Notes: generated from the sequence alone by a model not told the origin. 64,000 nucleotides of DNA from Leeuwenhoekiella aequorea (GCF_004104375.1 NZ_QOVM01000002.1:248001-312000); one strand, 5' to 3'; positions 35,247 to 45,435 are shown, numbered from the stretch's first letter. Translations and numbers: made by a program.

Positions 35247-37649
35247 CTAATTATTAGTACATTGATAACTTCCTATAGGAGAACCATCAGGAATTTTAGG
35301 CGATGAAACCGGTTTAAATTCGTCTGGATCCTTAAGAAAGTTTGTAATTTCTTGCGCAATATACTGCTCGTTAGATTCTTTTGAGGATTGATATTCAGAT
35401 TTAACTGAACTTAAAATAGCAAGTACTTCTGCTTTTACCTGAGGAATTGCTTTTGGGTTTACATATAATTCCTTTAAATGACTCAACACACGATAATTAA
35501 TTGTTTGTTGTACTTGCTGCTCATAGGCTCTTCTATGTTTTGTATAAAGGGTGGCTTCAAGTAATTGATTTAAAAAATCTGAAATAGATATTAAATTTGG
35601 ATCCCAGGCGTGTTGTGCTACAATGCGATTAGCACGTTCGGCATTTAAGAGAAAATCTAATGTCATATCGGCGGCAGTTTCTGGAGCACCTAAGGGATCA
35701 AAAGTAATACCGGTGTTTCCTTTAAAACTCTCCCGATCTCTCCCGTATCCAAAAGCTCTGGGAGGAAATAACTTCAATTTATCTTGAGGAATACTTAGAT
35801 ATTCTGCATCAAGAGTTTTAAGTACTGCATCTAAAGCAGCTTGTTGTTCCTCATTAGAAACCATATTTAAAATCTCTTGCTTTGAATCTCCTTTAACGGC
35901 ATAATTGTAGCGAAGTCCACCAATACTTTTTATAGCGGCTTCAGTTTGATATCTATGATAGAAATAAAGCGGTACAAAAACATCTTCCAACGTACTTAAG
36001 GGTTCGCCGGTACGTATATTGTCTATGCTAAAATTACCAATTGCAAAATTCCGTAGTTTTAAAACATCATTTAACTCTGTAGCTGCATTACCTCCATTAT
36101 CCCATAAATGCGCATCAGGATGTGCTCCTGTAGCAGATCTGGAATCGCTGTCTGTAATAAATCGCAATCCGTCTCGCTCTGCATTTTCTAATAGAGAATT
36201 TAGATACCAGGACTCTGTCATTCCGCTTTCTACATCACTATAACTATACGCTACCGTTACTTTGTCCCAGCGACCTATACCTACTGCATAAGCATCACTA
36301 AAATCAATTTTATTTTCTTTTAATCGTATTGTAGGATGCGGATAATCCATTACAGAAGATCTATCAGTTACGCTTGCTGCAAAATTGTGAGCAAATCCCA
36401 GGGTATGTCCCACTTCGTGTGCTGCAAGTTGCCGTATGCGGGCCAGAGCCATTTCTAGCATAGGTTCATAATTGTCATCAGAAGTAGCAAAAGGTTTATT
36501 CATAAGTGCTTGAGCAATCATAAAGTCTTGTCGTATACGTAAACTTCCCAGACTCACGTGACCTTTTAAGATTTCTCCTGTACGCGGATCAACAACACTC
36601 GCTCCATAACTCCATCCGCGAGTACTGCGGTGCACCCACTGTATTACATTATAGCGTAAATCTAAAGGATCTGCACCTTCAGGAAGCATTTCTACCTTAA
36701 AAGCATTTTTATAACCTATTGAAGAAAAAGCTTGATCCCACCAGCGCGCTCCTTCTAATAATGCACTACGTACCGGTTCTGGTGTTCCCGGATCTAAGTA
36801 ATAAATAATAGGTTCTACAGGCTCACTAATAGCCAGTTCTGGATTCTTTTTTGTTAAGCGATGTCTTATAATTAATTTCTTATCAATAGATTCTTGTACT
36901 GGCGCAGCATAATCTTTGTAACTGATATGAATTGCTCCAGAGCGCGGGTCAAACTTTCGAGTTTGGTAACCAACTTCAGGAAGTTCAACAAAAGAATGAT
37001 GCTGAACCACAGATATTGTGGATGCATCTGGAGCTACAGACCGTAGGTTTCTTCCCTGAGGATCTCCTTTAAAGGTGAGCAATGCTTCAAATTCTACATT
37101 CTTTGGAAACGCTTTCGTATTTTTTAAGGCCAAAGCGCTTCGGTCTTTATCTAATTTATATACACCCTCGTTATTCGATTTTAAACGCTGAGCAACCCCG
37201 TGTGCATCTTCCATTAGAAAAGAAGTCAAATCTATAATATAGGTTTCTCCCTTAGTTTCTTTAATTTCAAAACCGTACAATACAGATTTTGCAAATGCTT
37301 CTTCTACAGATTCACGTTCGGCAGCATTATCTGTGATTGCTCTATAATCCTGATTAGGTTGTACCAGCAATAATTTATTACCTGCTTTAATAAATTTTAC
37401 AATTGCTGTACCTCCCAGCTGACCCCGATCAAGACCTATATCATTAGAACCTATTCCACTTTTTAACGCGTGGACATATATAAATTCTTGATTGAGGTTT
37501 GCAACTTCCAGATAGATATTGTCTGTCTTTTCAGTATAATGAAATTTGAAAAAACCATCTTGAGTATCCACTTTGCCTAATTTCTCTAGAAACTGTGCTT
37601 GAAGTGTTGAAACTAGTAAGAGTAAAGAGAGCGTAGCTATTTTTTTCAT
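35247..37649 (-). CDS. Secreted zinc metalloprotease (DUF4953/DUF5117 type)
   Basis: An 800-residue protein with a signal peptide (KKIATLSLLLLVSTLQAQ). An N-terminal DUF5117-like domain (about 30-200) precedes a DUF4953/metzincin domain with the extended zinc site HEVGHTLGFAHN (HExxHxxGxxH) near residue 415 and the following Met-turn-like VMDYPHP. Such proteins are common in Flavobacteriia and are presumably outer-membrane or periplasmic. It is the first gene of the operon with the FabZ-like, ketosynthase and ACP genes. TATTTTTG at 37692-37685 on the minus strand is a candidate promoter element. Confidence 0.85.
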   Translation of the reverse strand: MKKIATLSLLLLVSTLQAQFLEKLGKVDTQDGFFKFHYTEKTDNIYLEVANLNQEFIYVHALKSGIGSNDIGLDRGQLGGTAIVKFIKAGNKLLLVQPNQDYRAITDNAAERESVEEAFAKSVLYGFEIKETKGETYIIDLTSFLMEDAHGVAQRLKSNNEGVYKLDKDRSALALKNTKAFPKNVEFEALLTFKGDPQGRNLRSVAPDASTISVVQHHSFVELPEVGYQTRKFDPRSGAIHISYKDYAAPVQESIDKKLIIRHRLTKKNPELAISEPVEPIIYYLDPGTPEPVRSALLEGARWWDQAFSSIGYKNAFKVEMLPEGADPLDLRYNVIQWVHRSTRGWSYGASVVDPRTGEILKGHVSLGSLRIRQDFMIAQALMNKPFATSDDNYEPMLEMALARIRQLAAHEVGHTLGFAHNFAASVTDRSSVMDYPHPTIRLKENKIDFSDAYAVGIGRWDKVTVAYSYSDVESGMTESWYLNSLLENAERDGLRFITDSDSRSATGAHPDAHLWDNGGNAATELNDVLKLRNFAIGNFSIDNIRTGEPLSTLEDVFVPLYFYHRYQTEAAIKSIGGLRYNYAVKGDSKQEILNMVSNEEQQAALDAVLKTLDAEYLSIPQDKLKLFPPRAFGYGRDRESFKGNTGITFDPLGAPETAADMTLDFLLNAERANRIVAQHAWDPNLISISDFLNQLLEATLYTKHRRAYEQQVQQTINYRVLSHLKELYVNPKAIPQVKAEVLAILSSVKSEYQSSKESNEQYIAQEITNFLKDPDEFKPVSSPKIPDGSPIGSYQCTNN

Positions 37650-37841
37650 AGATAAGATTAAGCTTTAAAATTAGCTAAATAATTCAAAAATAGTTCGTAG
37701 TCTAGAAAATAAAGCCTATTGAAAGATTCTCAATATTTTAATAAAATTATTTTTTAATCTGAATTAGAAGCTGAATAATTAAGATTTAATTATTAACAAA
37801 TTACTGGATTATTGGTATTTTAACATCAAACAAAACCATGT

Positions 37842-39305
37842 ATGTCAGAAACCCAAAACTCTATTTTTGCATCTTATGAAAAAGATTCAAAATTTTATGA
37901 CGAGATTTTTGATGAGAAGGGAAATGTAAAGAAAGTGTATCAAACACTCTTTGATCTTTACAGCGGACACTCAAGTCAGGACTTTGCAAAATTAAATGAA
38001 AAAGCAAAGGCATCATTTTTTAACCAGGGAATAACCTTTCAGGTTTATAATGATAAAGAGGCAAAAGAAAAAATATTTCCTTTTGATCTTTTTCCACGTA
38101 TCATAGGTCAAAAAGAATGGGATGTAATTGAACGCGGAGTTTTACAACGTAGTAAAGCGTTGAATCATTTTATCTGGGATATTTATCACGATAAAAAAAT
38201 TATAAAGCAAGGGATTGTGCCACTCGATTTAATTAGTTCGTCTGAGAATTACTTACATCAAATGATAGGTATAGATCCTCCTGGGGGTATTTATAATCAC
38301 GTTTCTGGCACAGATTTAATCAAACATTCTGATGGCAAATACTATGTACTTGAAGATAATATACGTTGCCCTTCTGGCGTAAGTTATGTGGTATGTAATC
38401 GTACTGCTTTAAAACGGGCACTTTTTGGGGTGTTTAATCATTATAACGCGCATTCTGTTACAGATTATGCTCAGAATTTATTGGAGATGATGGAGTCTGT
38501 AAAGCCGCGTGGTGTGGACGAACCTAATTGTGTGGTAATCACTCCCGGAGTTTATAATTCGGCTTATTATGAACATTCCTATCTAGCCAAGGCTATGGGA
38601 GTAGAACTGGTAGAGGGTCGTGATCTGTTTGTAGAAAATGATTTTGTTTATATGCAAACCATTCGGGGTCCACAGCGCGTAGATGTAATATATCGCCGCG
38701 TTGATGATCAATTTTTGGATCCGTTAGAGTTTAAACCGGAATCAATGCTTGGAGTTCCTGGTTTATTTTCGGCTTATAAAAATGGTAATGTTTGCTTAGT
38801 AAATGCGCCCGGTACCGGTGTGGCAGATGATAAAGCAGTATATACGTATATGCCTCAAATTATAAAATATTATCTGGGAGAAGAGCCCATTCTAAACAAT
38901 GTACAAACCTATCACTGTAGCAGACCCGATGATATGAAATTTGTATTAGAAAATATTGATAAACTGGTAATTAAGCCAGTAGATGAAGCTGGTGGCTACG
39001 GAATCTCAATAGGAAATACACTTACTAAAGACGAAATTCAAAAAGTAAAGAAAACCATAATGGCTAGCCCACGTAAATATATTGCCCAGCCCATTATGAG
39101 TCTTTCTGTTCACGCTACGTACATCGAAGAAAGTGAATCTTTTGAATCGCGACACGTAGATTTAAGAACCTACTGCCTTTTAGGTGCAAATAAAGATTTT
39201 GTTCTCAAAGGCGGACTCACCCGCGTTGCTTTGAAAAAAGGAAATCTTATTGTGAATTCGTCTCAAGGAGGAGGATCTAAAGACACCTGGGTTCTTAAAA
39301 GTTAA
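37842..39305 (+). CDS. Circularly permuted ATP-grasp type 2 protein
   Basis: A 487-residue ATP-grasp ligase of the circularly permuted type 2 group (COG2308). Conserved blocks: FQVYNDKEAKEKIFPFDLFPRII, PSGVSYVVCNR, VIYRRVDDQFLDPLEF, KPVDEAGGYGISIGN and QPIMSLSVH. The family is predicted to make amide bonds to peptides or to tag proteins in a three-gene system with alpha-E and transglutaminase-like proteins. The next gene starts 34 bp downstream. Confidence 0.88.
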   Translation: MSETQNSIFASYEKDSKFYDEIFDEKGNVKKVYQTLFDLYSGHSSQDFAKLNEKAKASFFNQGITFQVYNDKEAKEKIFPFDLFPRIIGQKEWDVIERGVLQRSKALNHFIWDIYHDKKIIKQGIVPLDLISSSENYLHQMIGIDPPGGIYNHVSGTDLIKHSDGKYYVLEDNIRCPSGVSYVVCNRTALKRALFGVFNHYNAHSVTDYAQNLLEMMESVKPRGVDEPNCVVITPGVYNSAYYEHSYLAKAMGVELVEGRDLFVENDFVYMQTIRGPQRVDVIYRRVDDQFLDPLEFKPESMLGVPGLFSAYKNGNVCLVNAPGTGVADDKAVYTYMPQIIKYYLGEEPILNNVQTYHCSRPDDMKFVLENIDKLVIKPVDEAGGYGISIGNTLTKDEIQKVKKTIMASPRKYIAQPIMSLSVHATYIEESESFESRHVDLRTYCLLGANKDFVLKGGLTRVALKKGNLIVNSSQGGGSKDTWVLKS

Positions 39306-39339
39306 ACAAACAACCACTATTAGTTAGAAAATAAAAACT

Positions 39340-40284
39340 ATGCTTGCACGAGTAGCAAATAATTTATTCTGGATGGGCCGTTACATTGAGCGTGCCGAAC
39401 ACTTAGCGCGCTATTTAAATGTGAACTATTTTTCGTCATTAGATGCTCCTAATGAAAAATCACAATCTCGCGAACTGGTGTTGCATTCGTTGCTTTTTAT
39501 GGCAAATGGTCCGGTTCCTAAGGACTATGAATTAACTGAGCAAAATGTATTTTTTGATATCGGCTTAAATAAGGATGTCCCCTACTCAATAATAAATTGC
39601 GTTAAATATGCTCGTGAAAATGCCAATGGAGCACGCGATTTAATTTCAACAGAATTATATGAATCCCTCAATAAATTCTATCATTTTGTACTTAATTATG
39701 ATGCTGATTTCTTTGTAAAAAAGGGACTATATGATTTTTCGACTCAAGTAGCAGAATCTACCGCGGTTTTACGAGGAAAAATACGTGGGACTTTATTGCA
39801 CGATGAAGTCTATGCGATTATAATGCTGGGAGTAAATATTGAACGGGCTACGCAGGTAGTACGTATTATACAGTCTAAATATTACGATGCATTAAAATCT
39901 CAAGGAAGTTATGGAGATAAATTTAGTAAAAGCTATGAATGGGTAACCCTTCTTAAATGTATCGAATCGTATGATATGATGCGTCGGTACTATAAAAAAA
40001 CACCTACAAGTATAAGCACTCTCGAATTTTTAATTTTAAACAGAGACTGTCCCCGCTCTGTTATGAACAGTCTTGTGCAGGTAAACAACCATATAAATCT
40101 AATAAGTAGAGATAAGCATCCTGAGCACAATTCTGCAGCATTTTTAATAGGTAAAACACACGCAGAATATTGCTACAAAACGGTAGATAAAATTGAAGAA
40201 GATGTGGAACTATTTATTGAAGAAATTCAGGATACACTTATTGAAATTGCAAAAAAAATAGAAAACGAGTACTTCAAATATTAA
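39340..40284 (+). CDS. Alpha-E domain protein
   Basis: A 314-residue helical protein of the alpha-E family (COG2307). Starts MLARVANNLFWMGRYIERAEHLARYL, the signature of the family, followed by long helices with HDEVYAIIMLGVNIERATQVVRI and a C-terminal IEEIQDTLIEIAKKIE. Function unproven; it is always found with COG2308 and a transglutaminase-like protein and is presumed to be a partner of the ATP-grasp enzyme. Confidence 0.88.
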   Translation: MLARVANNLFWMGRYIERAEHLARYLNVNYFSSLDAPNEKSQSRELVLHSLLFMANGPVPKDYELTEQNVFFDIGLNKDVPYSIINCVKYARENANGARDLISTELYESLNKFYHFVLNYDADFFVKKGLYDFSTQVAESTAVLRGKIRGTLLHDEVYAIIMLGVNIERATQVVRIIQSKYYDALKSQGSYGDKFSKSYEWVTLLKCIESYDMMRRYYKKTPTSISTLEFLILNRDCPRSVMNSLVQVNNHINLISRDKHPEHNSAAFLIGKTHAEYCYKTVDKIEEDVELFIEEIQDTLIEIAKKIENEYFKY

Positions 40285-40314
40285 CTGGAATAATCTGCGT
40301 TTTATTGGCTATTT

Positions 40315-41331
40315 TTGTCTGTTCCTAAACCCAGAAAAATTGTGGATTATATAATAAAATATAGAGCCGAAAATAAATACGAAGCTCAAGTAAATGAGGC
40401 GTTGTGGCAATTTCTCATTAAGCCTGAAGAGTCTGCAGACCAAACCATACGTGCGTCAGAATTCACAAATTCGTTAGGTGCTGCAGTAGAGGAATCGACA
40501 AACACCTACGGTTTTGAGATTGTACGTATTCATCCTAAAAAACCTTTTACTGAAATACTATTTGAAGCAAATTATTTGGTTCGGAAAGATCAGACAAATC
40601 CATTTTCTGCTTTAGACAATGTTGTAAACACAGAACACTACGCAGCTGTAGAAAGTTTAGATTTTAAAATTCGCTATGAACGTTTTTTAGGCTCTACAGA
40701 ACTTACAATTCTTCCTTCAGGCAAAATCCCATTTATATTTGATAAACAACGGTCGATATTTGACAATCTTCAAGGTCTAAACACTTATATTTTTAAAAAT
40801 TTTCAGTTTAAGCAGCAGGTTACTACCGTAACTACTACTCTCGAAGAATTTATAAACCAGGGACAAGGAGTTTGTCAAGACTTTACGCATTTATTTGTAG
40901 CCATTGCACGAGCAAATAATATTCCTGCTCGTTATACTTCAGGCTATTTGCATCAGGGAAATGGTTATTTTGAAGAATCACAAATGCACGCGTGGGCAGA
41001 ATGCTATATTCCTGAAAAGGGCTGGCTGGGTTTTGACCCTGCAAACGATTTAATTGCTTTGCAAAATCATATTAAAGTGGCACACGGTAAAGATTATAAT
41101 GACTGTGCACCCATAAAAGGAGTGATTTTTAGCAACTCTGCAAAAAATGATACAAATTATACCGTAGAAGTTATTGCTCGTAAAGAAAGTGAACCTGATG
41201 TATTTCATCCTTTACAAGAGTTTGAACCTCTTCCATTTAAGCAACAATTAGATATGCAATTGCAGTGGCAGCAACAGCAACAACAGCAGCAAGAACAACA
41301 GAAACAGCAGCAAACTTATACACCTTCTTAA
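40315..41331 (+). CDS. Transglutaminase-like protein with glutamine-rich tail
   Basis: A 338-residue cytoplasmic transglutaminase-fold protein: an N-terminal beta-sandwich (about 1-140) and catalytic triad Cys187 (GQGVCQDFTH), His225 (QMHAWAECY) and Asp241 (GFDPAND). It ends with a run of about 17 Gln residues broken by single Glu and Lys (about 314-334) encoded by CAG/CAA codons at 41268-41313, then TYTPS. TTG at 40315 is the first start; the TAnnTTTG-like sequence TATTTTTG at 40310-40317 overlaps it, so a GTG at 40342 is an alternative start. Third gene of the amidoligase trio. Confidence 0.8.
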   Translation: MSVPKPRKIVDYIIKYRAENKYEAQVNEALWQFLIKPEESADQTIRASEFTNSLGAAVEESTNTYGFEIVRIHPKKPFTEILFEANYLVRKDQTNPFSALDNVVNTEHYAAVESLDFKIRYERFLGSTELTILPSGKIPFIFDKQRSIFDNLQGLNTYIFKNFQFKQQVTTVTTTLEEFINQGQGVCQDFTHLFVAIARANNIPARYTSGYLHQGNGYFEESQMHAWAECYIPEKGWLGFDPANDLIALQNHIKVAHGKDYNDCAPIKGVIFSNSAKNDTNYTVEVIARKESEPDVFHPLQEFEPLPFKQQLDMQLQWQQQQQQQQEQQKQQQTYTPS

Positions 41332-41344
41332 GTTGCAGGCATTA

Positions 41345-41352
41345 TACTTTTG
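41345..41352 (+). promoter_or_regulatory. -7 box of prfB
   Basis: TACTTTTG, fitting TAnnTTTG, 36 bp before the ATG at 41388; leader about 30 nt. Confidence 0.5.
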
Positions 41353-41387
41353 ATATAAAATAGTAACTTTCCACAAACAGGTTAACT

Positions 41388-42494
41388 ATGGTAACTAGCG
41401 ATCAGATCAAAGATCTTGTGCAGCGTACTGATGCATTGAAATTGCATTTAGGTATTGATCAGAAACGAATAGAGATACAAAACGAAGAGGAAAAAACCTT
41501 TGATCCTAACTTTTGGAATGATCCAAAAGAAGCCGAATTATTTATGCGTGCTCTACGCGAAAAAAAGAAATGGGTTGAAGATTTTGAAAAAGCGTTAAAT
41601 CTTATTGAAGACGTACAAGTATTACTTGAATTTTATAAAGAAGGAGATGCCACAGAAGCTGAAGTTGTAAAGCAATATGATAGCGTGGTAAATCTTATTG
41701 AGGGCATGGAATTTAAAAATATGCTCTCTGAAGAAGGTGATGATTTAAGTGCTGTACTTCAAATTACAGCCGGTGCTGGCGGAACAGAGAGTTGTGACTG
41801 GGCAGCAATGCTCATGCGCATGTATTTAATGTGGAGTGAAAAAAATGGATTTAAGATAAAAGAACTAAACTATCAAGAAGGTGATGTTGCCGGTGTAAAG
41901 ACAGTTACATTAGAAATCGATGGTCCATTTGCCTTTGGATGGTTAAAAGGAGATAACGGAGTACACAGACTAGTACGCATTTCCCCATTTGATAGCAATG
42001 GAAAACGACACACTTCGTTTGCATCTGTCTATATCTATCCACTGGTAGACGATACGATTCAAATAGATATTAATCCGGCAGATATAAATTGGGATTTTGC
42101 TAGATCTTCTGGAGCCGGAGGACAAAATGTAAATAAGGTAGAAACTAAAGCAATTTTAACCCACCACCCTACCGGAATTATCATTCACAATAGTGAAACA
42201 CGCTCCCAATTAGAAAATAGAGAAAAAGCTATGCAAATGCTTAAATCTCAATTGTACGAGATTGAATTGAAAAAAAGACAAGCAGCACGTGACGAAATAG
42301 AATCTGAGAAGAAAAGTATAGAATGGGGTTCTCAAATACGTAATTATGTATTGCATCCTTATAAATTAGTGAAGGATGTGCGTACAGGTGCAGAAACCGG
42401 AAATACAGATGCTGTTCTTGATGGGGATATTGATTTATTTCTCAAGGCATTCCTAATGATGAGCGGTCAAAAAGAAACAAGTAACGAATTGTAA
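41388..42494 (+). CDS. prfB: Peptide chain release factor 2
   Basis: A 368-residue class-I release factor terminating at UAA/UGA. The peptidyl-tRNA hydrolysis motif GAGGQNVNK (about residue 245) and the stop-recognition motif region RISPFDSNGKRHTSF are intact. The frame is continuous from ATG 41388: no in-frame UGA and no CUUUGA slippery site is seen in the N-terminal region, so the programmed +1 frameshift of many bacterial prfB genes is absent. Followed 2 bp later by the ArsC-like gene. Confidence 0.95.
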   Translation: MVTSDQIKDLVQRTDALKLHLGIDQKRIEIQNEEEKTFDPNFWNDPKEAELFMRALREKKKWVEDFEKALNLIEDVQVLLEFYKEGDATEAEVVKQYDSVVNLIEGMEFKNMLSEEGDDLSAVLQITAGAGGTESCDWAAMLMRMYLMWSEKNGFKIKELNYQEGDVAGVKTVTLEIDGPFAFGWLKGDNGVHRLVRISPFDSNGKRHTSFASVYIYPLVDDTIQIDINPADINWDFARSSGAGGQNVNKVETKAILTHHPTGIIIHNSETRSQLENREKAMQMLKSQLYEIELKKRQAARDEIESEKKSIEWGSQIRNYVLHPYKLVKDVRTGAETGNTDAVLDGDIDLFLKAFLMMSGQKETSNEL

Positions 42495-42495
42495 G

Positions 42496-42840
42496 ATGTT
42501 AAAAATATACCACAACCCACGTTGTTCAAAAAGCAGACAAGGTCTTGCTCTCTTAGAAGAATCAGGAAAAGAGTTTGATGTAGTTAAATACCTTGATAAT
42601 ACACCCTCTTATATAGAGCTTGCCGCCCTAATTGGAAAATTAGGCATTAAACCTATAGAACTCGTTAGAAAAGGGGAAACCATCTGGAAAGAAAAATATA
42701 AAAACGAGAATTTTTCTGATAAAGAATTAATCGAATTGATGGTTCAAAATCCAAAGTTAATAGAGCGACCCATTGTCGTGCTTGACAATGAGGCTGTTAT
42801 AGGCAGACCCCCCGAAAACATTAAGAAGTTGTTAAGATAG
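42496..42840 (+). CDS. ArsC-family protein (arsenate reductase-like)
   Basis: A 114-residue thioredoxin-fold protein: the active-site loop YHNPRCSKSR holds Cys10, then SYIELAALIGKLGIKPIELVRKGE, and IERPIVVLDNEAVIGRPPEN near the C-terminus, the family block with conserved Arg. It may reduce arsenate with glutathione/glutaredoxin or be a Spx/YffB-like protein with unknown substrate; no ars genes are nearby. Starts 2 bp after prfB, so probably co-transcribed. Confidence 0.85.
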   Translation: MLKIYHNPRCSKSRQGLALLEESGKEFDVVKYLDNTPSYIELAALIGKLGIKPIELVRKGETIWKEKYKNENFSDKELIELMVQNPKLIERPIVVLDNEAVIGRPPENIKKLLR

Positions 42841-42927
42841 AGGTCCTTTCTTTTAACAGTATTTTAACCATTTTCACTTTAAACCTATTGCATTTTCATA
42901 GTCTAAGTTGCGAAACCAAAATTGACT

Positions 42928-45435
42928 ATGAAAAACAAGCTTACTTTTTGCATGCTGTTTCTTTTTACAGCATTTGCATTTGCACAATCTAATGCATCAA
43001 AATTTGAAATTACAGGTACTGTTGTAGATAAGGATGCCGGCATCCCTTTAGAGTACGCCACGATTACCATTACAAATCCTAATAATGCCACAGATGTAGA
43101 AGGTGGTATAACAGATATGTCTGGTAATTTTAATGTTGCCGTTGCTCCAGGCAAATACACCATCAAAATTGAATATATTTCTTTTGAGCCTATTATTCTT
43201 AACAGAACCGTTACTGGTGATCTAAGTTTAGGTACTATTCAATTAGAATTTGCCGCTTCTAGCCTTGATGAAGTTACTGTTGTTGCAGAAACTACTACGG
43301 TTGATGTACGTCTAGATAAAAAAATCTATAACATAGGTAAAGATCTTACCACAGCTGGCGGTACTGTAGGTGATGCGCTTAATAATGTACCATCTGTTGC
43401 AGTAGATGTTGAAGGCGGAATAAGCCTAAGAGGTAATGAAAATGTACGTATATTAATAAATGGTAAACCATCTGCAATTGCAGGATTTGGTTCTACAGAT
43501 GTTTTACGTCAATTACCTGCAGATGCTATTGAGCGTGTAGAAGTAATCACATCTCCATCTGCGCGATATGATGCTGAAGGTACAGCGGGTATTTTAAATA
43601 TCATATTACGTAAAGAAAAAACACTAGGTTTTAATGGATCTATAAATACAAGTGTTGGAAATCCAGACCTTGCAAGTATTTCAGCAAACTTGAATTTACG
43701 TACAGAGAAATTCAACATTTTTAATACAACAGGTTACCGTTATACAAGTTCTCCTGGTAATGGATTTTTTGACACCAATTATTTATCTTCTGAAACTACA
43801 GATCCTACCTACGACCGTATTATTGAAGATCGAGATATTCAGCGCCTTAACAGAGGTTTTAATACAAACTTAGGTATTGAATATTACCTTACAGATATGT
43901 CATCTGTTACAGCTTCGGTATTTTATCGTAATGGTAATGATACAGATGAAACCACAAACCTTACTCAAAGCTTTAGAGATGCTTCTAAAGTTTTAGAAAC
44001 AGAACGTGTTGAACGTTTAAAAGAAAAAGACGACAGCTACCAGTTATCTTTAAACTATATCAACAAGTTTAATGAAAATGGGCACCAACTTACAGCAGAT
44101 TTTCAATATGAAAATAGTGAGGAAACACAAAATACACGTATCAATGAAGATATAACTTTTGATACTGAAGACACTACTCCAATTATCGGAGAGCGTTTAT
44201 TTACTACTGAAAAACAAAAAGAATATTTAGTTCAGGCAGATTACGTTCTTCCTTTTTCTGAAGATTGGCAGTTTGAAGCAGGATACCGCGGAAGCTTTGA
44301 AAATGAGATTACAGATTTTAGCGTAAACCAGGAGCAAATCGCTAATTCAGGAAATTTTGTATTGAATGATACACTTACAAATATTTTTGACTATACTGAG
44401 AATGTAAATGCTGTTTACACGCAGATAGGGAGCAAATTTGGAAAACTATCGTTTCTTGCCGGTCTTCGATTAGAAAACACGCAATTAAAAGGTAAAATAG
44501 ATTCTAGACTTACTGAGGCAGAATTGCAAGACATCTTCGGATTTGCAATCGATACTGATTTTGATAATGATTACTTAGGTTTATTTCCAACATTAAACCT
44601 TACTTACGAATTAAACGAACGTGAAAATATAACACTTGGATATAACCGTCGTATCAACCGTCCACGTGGTTGGTTCTTAAATCCGTTTCCAGACAGAGAC
44701 AGTAGAAATAACGTATTCCAAGGAAATCCTAACTTAGCTCCTGCTTATGCAAATGCATATGATCTTGGTTACTTAAAAAGATGGGATAAATTAACTCTTA
44801 CTTCTTCTATCTACTTTCAAAGAGAAACCGAATCATTTGAAGTGATTGAAGAGATCGTAGAATTACAAGGACAAGGAACAAACACAAATGGTAATACTGT
44901 TATACGTAGTATTCCTTTTAACTTATCTAGTAATGAGCGTATAGGTGCAGAAATAGGTATTTTGTATAATCCTATTAAATGGCTGCGCTTAAATGGTAGT
45001 TTTAACTTCTTCCAGTTTAATACAGAAGGTTTCTTTAATGATGTAGATTATAGTGCAAAAAATACTAGCTACTTCGCTCGTTTTAGCTCTAAAGTAACCT
45101 TACCGTTTCAAATTGACTGGCAAACAAATGCTAATTACAGAGGTGCAGCTCAAAATGCACAATCAGATACAGACGGAATTCTTTCAGTTGACTTAGCACT
45201 TAGTAAAGACGTTTTTGGAGATAATGCCACTGTCTCTATGAATGTAAGCGACTTGTTTAATGGTAGAAAAAGAAGCCAGTTCACAACAAATGATTTATTT
45301 ACTAGAGATAGTGAATTTCAGTGGAGACAACGTCAAATAAATTTATCCTTTGTATATCGTTTTAACCAACGTAAAAATGAAGCAAAGAGAAATCAACCGG
45401 TGAATACCGATGACGAAGGTGATTTCCAGGGATAA
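42928..45435 (+). CDS. Outer-membrane beta-barrel receptor (TonB-dependent-like)
   Basis: An 835-residue receptor-like protein. A signal peptide (FLFTAFAFAQ, cleaved near residue 20) leads to a carboxypeptidase-regulatory-like domain (ITGTVVDKDAGIPLEYATI, about 26-105), a plug-type domain with VRILINGKPSAIAG and IERVEVITSPSARYDAEGTAGILNIILR (about 110-215), and a beta-barrel ending in LSFVYRFNQRKNE. This is the 'outer membrane beta-barrel family' form that lacks a clear TonB box. The ATG at 42928 is the real start (TTG at 42922 is only two codons upstream). Ligand unknown; monocistronic with a terminator. Confidence 0.85.
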   Translation: MKNKLTFCMLFLFTAFAFAQSNASKFEITGTVVDKDAGIPLEYATITITNPNNATDVEGGITDMSGNFNVAVAPGKYTIKIEYISFEPIILNRTVTGDLSLGTIQLEFAASSLDEVTVVAETTTVDVRLDKKIYNIGKDLTTAGGTVGDALNNVPSVAVDVEGGISLRGNENVRILINGKPSAIAGFGSTDVLRQLPADAIERVEVITSPSARYDAEGTAGILNIILRKEKTLGFNGSINTSVGNPDLASISANLNLRTEKFNIFNTTGYRYTSSPGNGFFDTNYLSSETTDPTYDRIIEDRDIQRLNRGFNTNLGIEYYLTDMSSVTASVFYRNGNDTDETTNLTQSFRDASKVLETERVERLKEKDDSYQLSLNYINKFNENGHQLTADFQYENSEETQNTRINEDITFDTEDTTPIIGERLFTTEKQKEYLVQADYVLPFSEDWQFEAGYRGSFENEITDFSVNQEQIANSGNFVLNDTLTNIFDYTENVNAVYTQIGSKFGKLSFLAGLRLENTQLKGKIDSRLTEAELQDIFGFAIDTDFDNDYLGLFPTLNLTYELNERENITLGYNRRINRPRGWFLNPFPDRDSRNNVFQGNPNLAPAYANAYDLGYLKRWDKLTLTSSIYFQRETESFEVIEEIVELQGQGTNTNGNTVIRSIPFNLSSNERIGAEIGILYNPIKWLRLNGSFNFFQFNTEGFFNDVDYSAKNTSYFARFSSKVTLPFQIDWQTNANYRGAAQNAQSDTDGILSVDLALSKDVFGDNATVSMNVSDLFNGRKRSQFTTNDLFTRDSEFQWRQRQINLSFVYRFNQRKNEAKRNQPVNTDDEGDFQG

